From contig JBIQIY010000015.1 of assembly GCA_044507775.1 (NCBI GenBank), positions 1-64,000 on the forward strand: 64,000 nucleotides of DNA, in the 5' to 3' direction. How positions within the stretch are numbered: the stretch's first letter is position 1; each line of letters opens with the position of its first letter. The notes beneath the pieces are model-generated. The model worked only from the letters and a program-made list of their open reading frames with translations. It had not been told where the DNA came from and ran no database searches. Below are positions 8,653-19,100 of the stretch, one piece after another. This DNA comes from Chryseosolibacter sp044507775 (GTDB lineage Bacteria > Bacteroidota > Bacteroidia > Cytophagales > Cyclobacteriaceae). The position numbers and the translations under genes are program-made.

Positions 8653-11600
8653 ATGAAACTCCAATATATCAATCATATGAAAAGGTGCATGTTCGCCTTG
8701 TTATTGTCCGTGATCGTGCTACCCTGTGCGGCGGGACCTGCTCTTGCCGGGACGTCAACTTCCGCTGTACCGTTGGTACAACAGCGCGTTTCGGGAACGG
8801 TGACATCTGTGACAGACGGAATGGCTGTGCCGGGTGTTAGCGTTGTTGTTAAAGGAACCAATACCGGTGCCGTTACGGATGTAGACGGGAAATACAGCAT
8901 CGCAGTCTCCGGAGACGATGTGCTCGTCTTCTCCTTTGTCGGCTTCGAGTCCCAGGAAGTGCCCGTGGGTGGCCGGACCGTTATCGATATCACGCTGCAG
9001 GAAAGCGTCTCTACTCTCAATGAAGTGGTCGTTACCGCTTTGGGTATCGAGCGCGAAGAAAAATCGCTGGGTTATTCTGTAGCCAAAGTGGGCGGACAAG
9101 AGTTCACGCGCGTGGCGCAAGAGAATTTCTTGAACGCCATGGCTGGAAAAGTTGCCGGGGTAACGATCAACTCGACCGGAGGAACAGGCTCTACTACCAG
9201 TATCATCATCCGCGGCGCGAAATCCCTGAGTTCTGACAACCAGCCATTGTTTGTCGTCGATGGCGTACCGATGATGAACGCCTATAATAACGTAGGCGGT
9301 TTTGGTTCGGATAACCGCGTCGACTATGGGAACGTTATTTCCGACCTGGACCCTGAGAGCATTGCAAGCGTTACCGTTTTGAAAGGTCCTAGCGCCGCCG
9401 CCCTTTACGGTACCCGCGCGGGTAATGGCGTCGTGCTGATCACTACCAAAAAAGCCAGTGGCACGGGAATGAAAGTGTCAGTGACATCCAACACAGTCTT
9501 TGATGTTCCAACCCGCTTCCTGAGAACACAGAAGAAGTTTGCAACGGGACTTTTCTCTTTCCGGCCGGAGGATGTGGGCGGAATATTGCCTGCGGTTTCG
9601 GATCCACTTGGAATTGGCCCCGAATTGAATAAAGGGTACTGGGCGGTGCAATGGGATTCTCCACTCGACGCAAACGGTGTCCCGATTCCAAAAGAACTGG
9701 TATCACATCCGGATAACGTAAAGAATTTCCTCAATGACTACGCTTTTACGACAACCAATGGCGTGGCAGTTTCCAATACTTCCCAGCTTTTGAGCTATCG
9801 CCTGGGCGTAACGACCATGACTCACACAGGACTGATACCGAACTCGGACCTTAAGAAAAATAACTTGTCCCTTTCAGCATCATCAAAGGTTGCCGAGAAA
9901 GTTACGGTCAGCACGGATATCAATTTCGTCAACAGCTATGCGGATAACAGGCCCGCCAATAACCGCGGTGCGAACCCCCTGCAATGGGCGTATTTCACAC
10001 CTGCTTATGTGGATTTGACAACGTTGCGGGATAAAAGCAAACGCATTATCGAAGGCTCTGATAATCCGTACATGCTCGCTTACGATGTAAACAATAGTTT
10101 CGACCGCTACCAGCTGTTTGGCAATGTGATGGCCACCTGGCAGATCTTGCCCAACTTGAGCCTGATGGGACGCATGTCGGTAGACAAAATGGACGAAACA
10201 CAGGAATCGAAGATTGGACCTGGCTATTCGAATGAGTCCAATAATGGGGCGTACGGGATTCTCACCCGCAACGGGATGGAAAGGAATATCGATTTCCTGG
10301 TAAGCTACACGAAAGAATGGACGGACTTTTCGCTGGCCGCTTCCGCTGGCGGGAATACGCGGTACTCAAAGGCGGCCAACGTCACCAACGCGTCGAAGCC
10401 GGGTGTTGGATTGGTAGTCCCCAATCTTTTTACGGTGAACAATATCGCCTCTACGGCTTTAAACTACTCGAACAACAAGAGCCAACGCGGTGTGAACAGT
10501 CTTTACGCGACGGCAAACATCGGTTGGAGAGAAAGCATATTCCTCGACCTGACTGCGCGCAACGACTGGGCAAGTACACTTCCGAGTGCCAACAGATCAT
10601 ACTTTTATCCATCAGCGTCTTTGAGCGTGTTGGTCAACGAGTTTGTTGACATGGGCAACAAAGTAGATATGGTCAAGCTGCGCGGCGGTTGGGCCCAGGT
10701 CGGAAATGATACCGATCCTTACAAGTTGTTGCCGACGTATGACAACGCAGGTCAGTGGGGTGATGCAATACAACTGACGAAACCCTCCGGATTATTGAAT
10801 CCTAATCTTCTTCCCGAGGAAATGACCTCGTTTGAGATCGGTCCTGAAGTTATTCTCTTTGGGAACCGCCTGCGCTTTGATGGAACGTATTACGTGATTG
10901 ATACGCGGAACCAGATCTTCACGGTGCCATTGGCTACCAGTACCGGCTTTACAGGCGTCAATATCAACGCAGGGTTGTTGCAAAGCAAAGGGATCGAACT
11001 CGTGCTGGGTGTTACCCCAATCAGAACACAGGACTGGACGCTCGATGTGAACCTGAATTTTACCAAGAACGAAACAACGGTGCTGGAGCTTGCAGAAGGA
11101 ATTCCTTTTCTCGAATTCTGGAACCAGGGCAGGGTCATAAACCGGGGTTTCGCGAAAAATGCGGCGGAAGGTCACGACGGATTGGTTGGCAACCTGTATT
11201 CACGTAAAATACGCAGGGTGACGGATGTTAACTCTCCTTATTATGGCTATCCTTTGCTGGGAAGTGGCCTGGATACGGAATGGATGGCTGAAGAAGATTA
11301 TTCCAAGGTTGGAAACTACAATCCCGACTTTATCATGGGACTCCAGACTTCCCTGTCTTATAAAAATTTCACCTTGAGCGCAACCTTCGACTGGCGCAGC
11401 GGTGGCCAGTACGTCTCGCAAACCTATCGATATCTGTCCGAGGACCAGCCGACGCAATCGTGGATTGACAGGCTTGTCCATCCCGGTGAACTCGGCGGTG
11501 TTCCAAGCCAGGAACTTCGCGACTGGGTGGTCGCCCATGCTGACGAGCTGATCTTCAGTGAAGAAATGAGGCCCGTTGGCGGACCTACACCTGAGTATGG

Positions 11601-12048
11601 CGGATTCGCAGAGTCGCTCAGCGGAGTAGCTACTGTTTATGACGGTATCTTCGCACCGGGTGTCGTTGGGGATTATGATGAAGAGGGAAATTTTATCCTT
11701 GACCATGAAAATCTGGGAAATCCCGGAACGATGTTCCTTCCTACGTCCGCCGGCTTCGCCTGGGATGTCGGAACGGCCAACATGTTTGATGCAGACTATA
11801 TTAAGCTGAGGGAAGTTTCTCTGAACTACCGGTTCCCCAGCAACATCGCGCGAAAGTTGAAGGTGGAGGATATCAATTTGTCGCTCTATAGCCGTAACAT
11901 CATGCTGTGGACGAAGGATTCTGACCTGGGCGTAGACCCGGAAAGGGCTTTCCAGCCCGAAGGAGGAAAACTTCTTCAAGGCGTTGAACGCTACAACGTC
12001 ACACCGTGGATGGTTCCTATCGGATTCAAACTCGGCTTCACATTTTAA
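8653..12048 (+). CDS. SusC/RagA-family TonB-linked outer-membrane transporter
   Basis: 1131 residues. The start at 8653 (MKLQYINHMKRCMF) gives a good signal peptide; in-frame Mets upstream lie inside the previous gene. Order of domains: signal peptide; a carboxypeptidase-regulatory-like N-terminal extension (VSGTVTSVTDG to the GFESQEVPV region); a TonB-box-like stretch at LNEVVVTALG; the plug with DGVPMMN and the GAAALYGTRAGNGV-like SusC signature; then a long beta-barrel ending in aromatic LGFTF. Family role: TonB-driven uptake of glycans or other large nutrients captured with its SusD partner. The SusD gene starts 20 bp downstream. Confidence 0.95.
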   Translation: MKLQYINHMKRCMFALLLSVIVLPCAAGPALAGTSTSAVPLVQQRVSGTVTSVTDGMAVPGVSVVVKGTNTGAVTDVDGKYSIAVSGDDVLVFSFVGFESQEVPVGGRTVIDITLQESVSTLNEVVVTALGIEREEKSLGYSVAKVGGQEFTRVAQENFLNAMAGKVAGVTINSTGGTGSTTSIIIRGAKSLSSDNQPLFVVDGVPMMNAYNNVGGFGSDNRVDYGNVISDLDPESIASVTVLKGPSAAALYGTRAGNGVVLITTKKASGTGMKVSVTSNTVFDVPTRFLRTQKKFATGLFSFRPEDVGGILPAVSDPLGIGPELNKGYWAVQWDSPLDANGVPIPKELVSHPDNVKNFLNDYAFTTTNGVAVSNTSQLLSYRLGVTTMTHTGLIPNSDLKKNNLSLSASSKVAEKVTVSTDINFVNSYADNRPANNRGANPLQWAYFTPAYVDLTTLRDKSKRIIEGSDNPYMLAYDVNNSFDRYQLFGNVMATWQILPNLSLMGRMSVDKMDETQESKIGPGYSNESNNGAYGILTRNGMERNIDFLVSYTKEWTDFSLAASAGGNTRYSKAANVTNASKPGVGLVVPNLFTVNNIASTALNYSNNKSQRGVNSLYATANIGWRESIFLDLTARNDWASTLPSANRSYFYPSASLSVLVNEFVDMGNKVDMVKLRGGWAQVGNDTDPYKLLPTYDNAGQWGDAIQLTKPSGLLNPNLLPEEMTSFEIGPEVILFGNRLRFDGTYYVIDTRNQIFTVPLATSTGFTGVNINAGLLQSKGIELVLGVTPIRTQDWTLDVNLNFTKNETTVLELAEGIPFLEFWNQGRVINRGFAKNAAEGHDGLVGNLYSRKIRRVTDVNSPYYGYPLLGSGLDTEWMAEEDYSKVGNYNPDFIMGLQTSLSYKNFTLSATFDWRSGGQYVSQTYRYLSEDQPTQSWIDRLVHPGELGGVPSQELRDWVVAHADELIFSEEMRPVGGPTPEYGGFAESLSGVATVYDGIFAPGVVGDYDEEGNFILDHENLGNPGTMFLPTSAGFAWDVGTANMFDADYIKLREVSLNYRFPSNIARKLKVEDINLSLYSRNIMLWTKDSDLGVDPERAFQPEGGKLLQGVERYNVTPWMVPIGFKLGFTF

Positions 12049-12067
12049 ATTGCTAAACTCCAAGATC

Positions 12068-13741
12068 ATGAAAAGTATCAAAATAAAATGCGTTGCTTTT
12101 TTAAGCTTCTTATTGGTATTCGGCGCATGCCATGACCTGGACGAGCTGAACATCAATCCAAACGGGCCAGCTCCTGAAGTAACCGACCTCAACCTGCTTA
12201 TGCCCACGGTGATCACCTCGTTGGGGCAAAACATCGTAGACCTTGGGTTTGGCGACCTGGCGGGTGTGATGCAGCATACGCAGAAGAACGGTTGGTCCGG
12301 AGGTCACAACGATTACGACTGGACTGTTACCAGCAAGAGTTGGAGCGGATACTACGGCGTGTTGCGAAACGCGGATGAGCTTTACAAGAAGGGTGTTGCA
12401 GGAGAGTTTGAATTCCATCAGGGTGTAGCGCTTGTATTGAAAGCCTACACGTTTGGATTGATTTCCGATTTGTGGGGCGATGCTCCTTACCTGGAAGCCC
12501 TTCGCGCGGAAGAAGGATCGGCGTTTTTCAAACCTGTGTTCGAGTCTCAGGAGGTTATTTACCATGGGATTCTTGCGGACCTGGAGACTGCCAACACACT
12601 GTTGTCAAAGGGCGCAAACGAGTACCAGAATGTAAATGCCGACCAGGATCTGTTATATCACGGCGATCCGGCTAAATGGAGGAAGTTCGCGAACTCGGTA
12701 GCGTTGCGATACTATATGCGGCTTCAGGCAAAAGAGGCGGGATTTGCGCAGGCAGGTATCGAAAAGATCGCAGCCGATCCCGATAACTATCCGGTGATCA
12801 CAACCTCTTCCGAAGATGCCAACGTCGCCTATGCGGGAACCGCAGGGGGGAATTCGTGGCCGTCGAATATGGTATACAACACCGATCCGTTTGGCGAATA
12901 TATGCGAAGGAAGATGTGCTCTACATTGGTGGAAGCGCTTCAGGCTCTCGATGATCCCCGGTTAGATGTTTGGGCTGACAGGGTTGAGATTCCGCTCGTA
13001 CTGGTTACAGATGAAGGTGAAGGGGTGGATAGAATAGTCAATGGTAAGCGCGAGATATCACCCGACATTGCGGATGCCTACATCGCAGTCGGTGCGCAAA
13101 ACAATGAAACCCTTGAGGTAGATTACGACCAGGAATATGTAGGTCTGCCTCCTTCCACGCAGGCTACGCTTTACTACAATCTCACGGACAACCTGAATCA
13201 GGGAGCGTATAACCCTCACGTGTCGCAGCTGAACGAAATGTACAAAAAAGCCAGCGGCGAATTGTTGCTGATGAGGCTGATGTCCGCTGCGGAGACCCAG
13301 ATGATTTTTGCGGAAGCTGCGTTTCGCGGATGGAACGTGCCAGGCGCGGCGAAAGACTATTACGAAAATGGTGTGAGGCAGTCCCTCAACGCCTGGGGTG
13401 TAGGCAGCGATTTCGATGACTACATTGTCAACGCTCCTTACACAGGCCTCGAAAGTATCATCCAACAGAAGTGGATCGCCAGCTGGACCGCCGCGGCGGA
13501 GTCATGGTTCGACTATCGCAGAACCGGACTTCCCGACCTTCAGGCCGGCAACTTTGCCAAGAGAGATAAACTGCCTCTGCGGTTTTATTATCACGCCGAT
13601 GATGAAATATCGCGGAATACAGAACACGCGCAGGAGGCTATCAGCAGACTTGAGGCCACATCCTTCCAGGGAACCGACCCAAGCAAAAACAGCGCATGGT
13701 CGAAGATGTGGCTGCTTCAGGGCACGGGAAAACCTTATTAG
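12068..13741 (+). CDS. SusD/RagB-family nutrient-binding outer-membrane lipoprotein
   Basis: 557 residues. The start at 12068 (MKSIKIKC) gives a signal peptide ending VFGAC and a lipidated Cys. The mature start DLDELNINPNGP is typical of the SusD_2-like branch. Tetratricopeptide-type helices and a C-terminal region rich in Trp/Tyr follow. It works as the surface lid and binding subunit of the SusC transporter encoded directly upstream. The operon ends with a strong hairpin right after this gene, so no enzymes are co-transcribed downstream. Confidence 0.93.
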   Translation: MKSIKIKCVAFLSFLLVFGACHDLDELNINPNGPAPEVTDLNLLMPTVITSLGQNIVDLGFGDLAGVMQHTQKNGWSGGHNDYDWTVTSKSWSGYYGVLRNADELYKKGVAGEFEFHQGVALVLKAYTFGLISDLWGDAPYLEALRAEEGSAFFKPVFESQEVIYHGILADLETANTLLSKGANEYQNVNADQDLLYHGDPAKWRKFANSVALRYYMRLQAKEAGFAQAGIEKIAADPDNYPVITTSSEDANVAYAGTAGGNSWPSNMVYNTDPFGEYMRRKMCSTLVEALQALDDPRLDVWADRVEIPLVLVTDEGEGVDRIVNGKREISPDIADAYIAVGAQNNETLEVDYDQEYVGLPPSTQATLYYNLTDNLNQGAYNPHVSQLNEMYKKASGELLLMRLMSAAETQMIFAEAAFRGWNVPGAAKDYYENGVRQSLNAWGVGSDFDDYIVNAPYTGLESIIQQKWIASWTAAAESWFDYRRTGLPDLQAGNFAKRDKLPLRFYYHADDEISRNTEHAQEAISRLEATSFQGTDPSKNSAWSKMWLLQGTGKPY

Positions 13742-13762
13742 TTTACAGCAGGCTTAGAATTA

Positions 13763-13795
13763 AGCAGGAGCGAATTTTCGCTCCTGCTTTTTTTG
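13763..13795 (+). terminator. Rho-independent terminator after the SusC/SusD operon
   Basis: The perfect stem AGCAGGAGCGAA / TTCGCTCCTGCT (13763-13788) is followed by a run of seven T. It sits 21 bp after the SusD stop codon. Confidence 0.93.
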
Positions 13796-13942
13796 ATCCT
13801 GTCTGCTTGAGCCGGATTCTGATTCGTTTCCGCAGATCTGCCGTATTCGCTGGATTTTTTCTGAGCGATTGAGAAATAAAAAATTATATTCGCACCGGAA
13901 TTCCACCCTGCACTTTCGGTGAGGCGGTGGATGACAATAGTT

Positions 13943-14017
13943 CGGGGTGTAGCGCAGCCCGGTTAGCGCACCACGTTAGGGACGTGGGGGTCGGAAGTTC
14001 GAATCTTCTCACCCCGA
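13943..14017 (+). tRNA. tRNA-Pro(AGG)
   Basis: The sequence begins CGGGGTGTAGCGCAGCCCGG, with the C1 start characteristic of proline tRNAs. The anticodon stem CCACG/CGTGG closes the loop TTAGGGA, so positions 34-36 read AGG (proline, CCU codons) with G37. The T-arm is GGAAG TTCGAAT CTTCT, and the acceptor pairs CGGGGTG with CACCCCG. CCA is not encoded. A34 is unusual for a bacterial proline tRNA, where GGG is the usual anticodon for this codon box. A TATATTCG element about 45 bp upstream may be its promoter. Confidence 0.9.
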
Positions 14018-14330
14018 CTACGCTCGCCATTGCTCCGTCCTGGAGCGACGGCGAGCTTTGCTTTGCAGTATCATTCTTCGAAGCAGAATTTTTTTAGGCG
14101 AGCTTCGTCGGGCAGGCCGGACTTCATGCTTCGGTCTTGCTGGTTCGGTGTCGAAAATTGTCCAGCTAAGATGACTGCACCCGCCGAAGCCGGTTTTCCA
14201 GCGTAGGCGGGCAATCGACGCCTCGTTTTCAGAACTCAATTCTGGAAGCGGACTTCGTCTCTGGAAGCGGCTTCGTCGGACGCGACCGACTTCTGCCCTG
14301 GATTTGATACTCGCCTTGCACTATCATCAC
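14018..14330. repeat. tRNA-adjacent degenerate repeat region
   Basis: Immediately after tRNA-Pro the sequence contains repeated, partly inverted GCGAGCTT / TTCGTCGG / GAAGCGG(A)CTTCGTC blocks. A 73-residue minus-strand frame through it (14018-14239) gives a Cys/Trp/Arg-rich peptide of the kind commonly mis-called as a protein beside GIY-YIG remnants in this phylum. I treat it as non-coding repeat. Bases 14331-14492 show nothing recognisable. Confidence 0.45.
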
Positions 14331-14492
14331 ATGATTCACATTTATTGATCCTCAAGGGATTATCGATTCTTAGTAGCCTTCACAATTTGTGAACTCGATT
14401 GCTAACTAATTGATGATCGGGTTTATACGCCTGTGAGCCCGTTTTTAATGTTGCTTGTTATGGATATCTTTGCCGACTCTGAAGGGTAGGAT

Positions 14493-14879
14493 ATGCACTT
14501 AATTCGAAATAAGTATGCTGGGATCACACGGATAATCTGTTTCGTGTTCGCATTGCATATCCTGAATATGAGCATTGACCCAAGAGATCCGCAGCCCGAT
14601 TCAGTTCCCGAGGATCTGACAATCAACGAAATTGAAAGTATAGCAGAATTTTTTGCGGAAGTCGTTTTTGGAATAAAGAACGCGTTCGCCGAGCATGATG
14701 AACGCGACGCGAATGACAGCGGAACCCTGGATCCCTGCAAGATTTTCTTCATAACGCAGCAGGCCGCGCAACCTGCTGAAGTCCCCGGAAGAACCGTCGT
14801 GACACTTTTTTCCATATACATGGAACCGGTCCCCTCTCAACTCGTACGGGACATCATACCTCCTCCACCGAAGGTCTAG
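14493..14879 (+). CDS. Small exported hypothetical protein leading the RND operon
   Basis: 128 residues. A hydrophobic segment near the N-terminus (ITRIICFVFALHILNM) looks like a signal anchor. The remainder is acidic in the middle (EDLTINEIESIAEFF) and ends in a proline run, IPPPPKV. Short exported proteins ending in such a proline motif often lie at the head of Bacteroidota RND efflux operons (recalled, not searched). The gap to the adaptor gene is about 100 bp, and all four genes point the same way. No function can be assigned. Confidence 0.6.
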   Translation: MHLIRNKYAGITRIICFVFALHILNMSIDPRDPQPDSVPEDLTINEIESIAEFFAEVVFGIKNAFAEHDERDANDSGTLDPCKIFFITQQAAQPAEVPGRTVVTLFSIYMEPVPSQLVRDIIPPPPKV

Positions 14880-14977
14880 TCCATTCTATTCATTCTCTCG
14901 TTGTGAGTCTCTGGCCGTGAACTGTCACGACCGATGATCATTCCTATTATTCCATTGCTTTATTAATCAAACCGAAT

Positions 14978-16153
14978 ATGATCTGTCATAGGCGTATTAC
15001 CAACCGTACCGGCTACAAGGGTACTCGTAAGCATCTTCATGCGGCTGGTGCGCTACCCATTGCTTTTTCATTGTTGCTGTTTTCTTGCTCTTCAAACGAA
15101 CAGACGTCGGAGAGTGAAGAACGTTTTCCCGTCATTAATCCGGTCGTTGCCGACACCAGTTACGACAAAGAATATGTTGCCGATATCCAGGCTATTCAAA
15201 AGATAGAACTCCGGGCAAAAACCACCGGCTACCTGGAGTCAATCCATATCGATGAAGGGGAATACGTAAAGGCCGGCCAAACTCTTTTCAGCATAAGTGG
15301 CAAACAATACAGGCAAGATCTTCTCAAGGCGCGCGCCGCCGTTGCAAGCGCTTTGGCAGAGGTCAAGGCAGCTGAGCTTGAATTAGCCAATGCAAAGACG
15401 CTCGTCGAAAATTCGATCATTTCCCAGGTGGAGCTGGATCTGGCGGAGGCGAAATGCGATGCGCTGAAGGCCAAAGTGGAAGAGGCAAGAGTACAGGAAG
15501 CAAGCGCTCGTCTCAATCTGTCGTTCGCTCAGATCAAGGCACCTTTCGACGGAGTTGTCAACCGTATACCCAACAAAACAGGAAGCCTTATCGAAGAGGG
15601 GATGCTGCTGACCACGCTCTCCGACAACCGGGAGGTATACGCCTACTTCAACGTTTCCGAAAGTGAATATTTGGACTACATATCCACGGACTCGGATAAA
15701 AAAGGAGAAGTGCAATTGATCCTCAACAATGGCAGACTGCATCCACAAAAAGGCAAGGTGGAGACCATTGAGGGAGAGATCGATAAATCGACAGGTACCC
15801 TTGCTTTTCGGGCGAGGTTCAGCAATCCCGACCATATCATAAAACATGGTAGCAGCGGCAAAGTCAGAGTGACGACAAAGCTGGAAAAAGCGATGATGGT
15901 TCCTCAGAAATCATCGTTCGAAATTCAGGATAATGTGTATGTATATGTTGTCGATAACAACAATGTTATACAGCGACGAAAAATTGTTCCCTTCATTCGG
16001 TTGCCCCACGTTTTTGTGATCAGTGAGGGCCTATCTGCTGACGACAAGATCCTGTTTGAGGGTATCCAGCGCGTAAAAGAAGGGGACCGGATCATTCCTG
16101 AAATGGCCATGCCGGAAGCACGATTGTCGAGCAATTTAACCGGGATGAAATGA
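14978..16153 (+). CDS. RND efflux periplasmic adaptor (membrane fusion protein)
   Basis: 391 residues. A lipoprotein signal ends SLLLFSCSS. The HlyD/AcrA layout is clear: a barrel-sandwich half (KTTGYLESIHIDEGEYVKAG), a long alpha-helical hairpin rich in Ala/Glu/Leu (about residues 110-180), the second lipoyl half (APFDGVVNRIPNKTGSLIEEG), then a beta-barrel and membrane-proximal domain. It links the inner-membrane pump to the outer-membrane channel encoded next. Its TGA overlaps the ATG of the permease gene in ATGA, suggesting translational coupling. Confidence 0.93.
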   Translation: MICHRRITNRTGYKGTRKHLHAAGALPIAFSLLLFSCSSNEQTSESEERFPVINPVVADTSYDKEYVADIQAIQKIELRAKTTGYLESIHIDEGEYVKAGQTLFSISGKQYRQDLLKARAAVASALAEVKAAELELANAKTLVENSIISQVELDLAEAKCDALKAKVEEARVQEASARLNLSFAQIKAPFDGVVNRIPNKTGSLIEEGMLLTTLSDNREVYAYFNVSESEYLDYISTDSDKKGEVQLILNNGRLHPQKGKVETIEGEIDKSTGTLAFRARFSNPDHIIKHGSSGKVRVTTKLEKAMMVPQKSSFEIQDNVYVYVVDNNNVIQRRKIVPFIRLPHVFVISEGLSADDKILFEGIQRVKEGDRIIPEMAMPEARLSSNLTGMK

Positions 16154-19100
16154 CGGGAAAAATAATTCATCGGCCGATTCTGGCAATTGTGATATCACTG
16201 ATCATTGTTTTCCTCGGCATCCTGACATTGTTCCGGTTGCCGATGACGCTTTTTCCGTCAGTGGCGCCACCGGAGGTTAACGTTGAAGTTGAATACCAGG
16301 GTGCCAATGCTGAGACGGTAACGAAGGCGGCAATTGAACCACTGGAGCGTGCCATCAATGGCGTGCCCGGCATGAAGTACATGGCATCCGATGCGGGCAA
16401 TGACGGTGTAGGAGTCGTTCAGATAATCTTCGAAACCGGTACCGATGCCAACATTGCTGCGATCAACGTACAAAACCGGATCACAGATATCATGGGGCAA
16501 CTCCCGCCGGAAGTCATCAAGAAAGGTGTTTTGATCGGAAAGGAGGAGAATGCCATCCTGATGTATCTCAACATCTTCAGCGATGATCCGACACTGCCGG
16601 AGAAATTCCTGTACAATTTTGCCGACATCAATATCCTGGCCGAGCTCAAACGGGTTAAGGGAGTTGGCTATGCCAATATTCTCGGAGCAAAGGAATACGC
16701 TATGCGCATCTGGCTGAAGCCGGACAAGATGCTCGCTTACAACATCTCGGCCGACGATGTCATCCGAACTCTGGAAAATCAGAACCTGGAAGCAGCACCC
16801 GGAAAGATTGGTGAAAGTTCGGATCGGGAAAAAACAGAATCACTTCAGTACGTGCTCCGCTACACAGGAAGGTTTAACACGCCTGAGGAGTACGAGAACA
16901 TTCCAATCAAGGCTACGGCTGACGGAAAGATCTTGAGAATCGGAGACATAGCCGAGGTGGAGTTTGGTACTTCCTACTTTGATGTGGAAGCGCGGTTCAA
17001 CGGCCGGCCTAGTGCTGCAATTGTACTGAAGCAGCTGCCGGGCTCCAACGCGCGGGAGGTGATTGACAATGTGAAGAAGCGCATGGTGGAATTGAGGAAT
17101 ACGATGTTCCTCGAGGGGATGGACTACGAGATAAGCTATGATATTTCAAGGTTCATGGATGCTTCCGTGCATGAAGTAATCAAGACTTTCATCGAAGCCC
17201 TCGTGCTTGTAGGGCTCGTTGTGTTCATCTTCCTTCAGAGGTGGCGGGCTACTCTGATAACCGCACTGGCAGTCCCTGTCTCGTTGATCGGTACCTTCTT
17301 TTTCATGCAGTTCCTAGGGTTTTCGCTGAACCTCATCACGCTTTTTGCGCTGGTGCTCGCGATCGGGATTGTCGTAGACAATGCGATCGTAGTAGTGGAA
17401 GCTGTTCATGCGAAAATGGAACATTCACGAATGGATCCTAAGCGCGCTACGGAATCCGCTATGAAGGAGATCAGCGGAGCCATTCTCGCAATAACCCTGG
17501 TGATGTCCGCCGTGTTCGTTCCTGTGGCCTTTATGTCGGGGCCTTCGGGAATTTTTTATCGGCAGTTCTCGCTGACCATGGCCATTTCGATCGTTCTCTC
17601 CGGTGTAGTGGCGCTTACCCTAACGCCTGCTCTATGCGCAATGCTCATGAAACGATCGGGCGAAACGAAACCGTCCCGCATGTTCGGGAAGTTCAATCGC
17701 TGGTACGAGGGGCTCGAAAGCCACTACAAAAACTTATTATCGGTCATTGTTCATCGCCGGGTAATCACCTTCGGAGCATTGTTCGCATTTCTGCTCGCTA
17801 CCGGCTTGCTCGGCCAGGTAATCTCAACTGGCTTTATTCCCAATGAGGACCAGGGGACATTCTACGTGAGTGTTACCACGCCTCCGGGGGCGACATTGGA
17901 AAGGACTAAAGAAGTAGTCAAAGCTATCCAACTGGAAGCTGCCGACCTGGAAGGAGTGGAAAGCGTTTCATCACTTGCCGGAACGAACATACTCTCCGAT
18001 GGCACGGGAGCTACGTACGGCACCTGCCTGATTAACCTGCAAGCGTGGGACGAGCGAAGTGTCTCCGTAGAGGATGTGATTGAAAACCTGAAGGTGAAAA
18101 CAGCCTATATCAAAGACGCGGAGATCGAGTTTTTCCCACCACCTGCCGTTCCGGGTTACGGAAATGCGAGTGGCTTTGAGGTGAAGTTGCTGGACAAAAC
18201 CGGCAACGATGATACAAGAACAATGGAAGCGGTCACCCGACAATTTGTAGAAGACCTGAAGCAACGACCGGAGATAGGAAATGTATTTACCATCTACGAG
18301 GCTGGCTTCCCGCAGTTCACGCTGCACATCGACTATGATAAAGCGGCGCAGAAAGGGGTGACCGTGAATGACGCCATGCGTACGCTTTCCACTTTAATAG
18401 GAAGTGAATACGCATCGAGTTTCATAAAGTTTGGGAAGACATATAAGGTGATGGTTCAGGCGCTTCCCGAATACCGCGCTCAGCCGGAGGATGTGTTGAG
18501 GTTGCGTGTGAAGAACGACCGGGACGAGATGGTTCCGCTATCAGCCTTTGTTGCACTGGAAAAGACATACGGGGTTGATCAGGTAACGCGCTACAACATG
18601 TACAATTCCGCCGAATTGAATGGAGAGCAAGCTCCCGGATACAGCAGTGGAGATGCGATTCGGGCGGTAACGGAAGTAGCAAAAGAGAAACTGCCCCGGG
18701 GATATGATATAGCCTGGTCGGGAATTTCTTATGACGAAGTCAATGCCGGCAATGAAGGATTTTACCTGTTTCTCATTTGCCTGTTGTTTGTCTACCTCAT
18801 TCTTGCCGGGCAGTATGAAAGCTTTCTTTTGCCGATGCCGGTGCTGCTCTCGTTGCCGGCGGGAATCTTCGGAGCGTTCCTGATGCTGGCAGCGCTCGGC
18901 TTGGAAAGCAACATCTATGCTCAAATCGCGATGATCATGCTCATCGGTCTACTGGGTAAAAACGCGATCCTGATTGTGGAGTTCGCCACAATTCGGCACC
19001 GCGAGGGCATGACTCCTCTTGAGTCAGCCATCGAAGGCGCAAGGGCAAGACTCCGCCCGATCCTGATGACTTCATTTGCTTTCATTGCCGGACTGCTTCC

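Noticed and set aside
14018..14239. 73-residue minus-strand frame beside tRNA-Pro
   Set aside because: Cys/Trp/Arg-rich peptide lying on inverted repeats; this type of frame is a common false gene call beside tRNAs.
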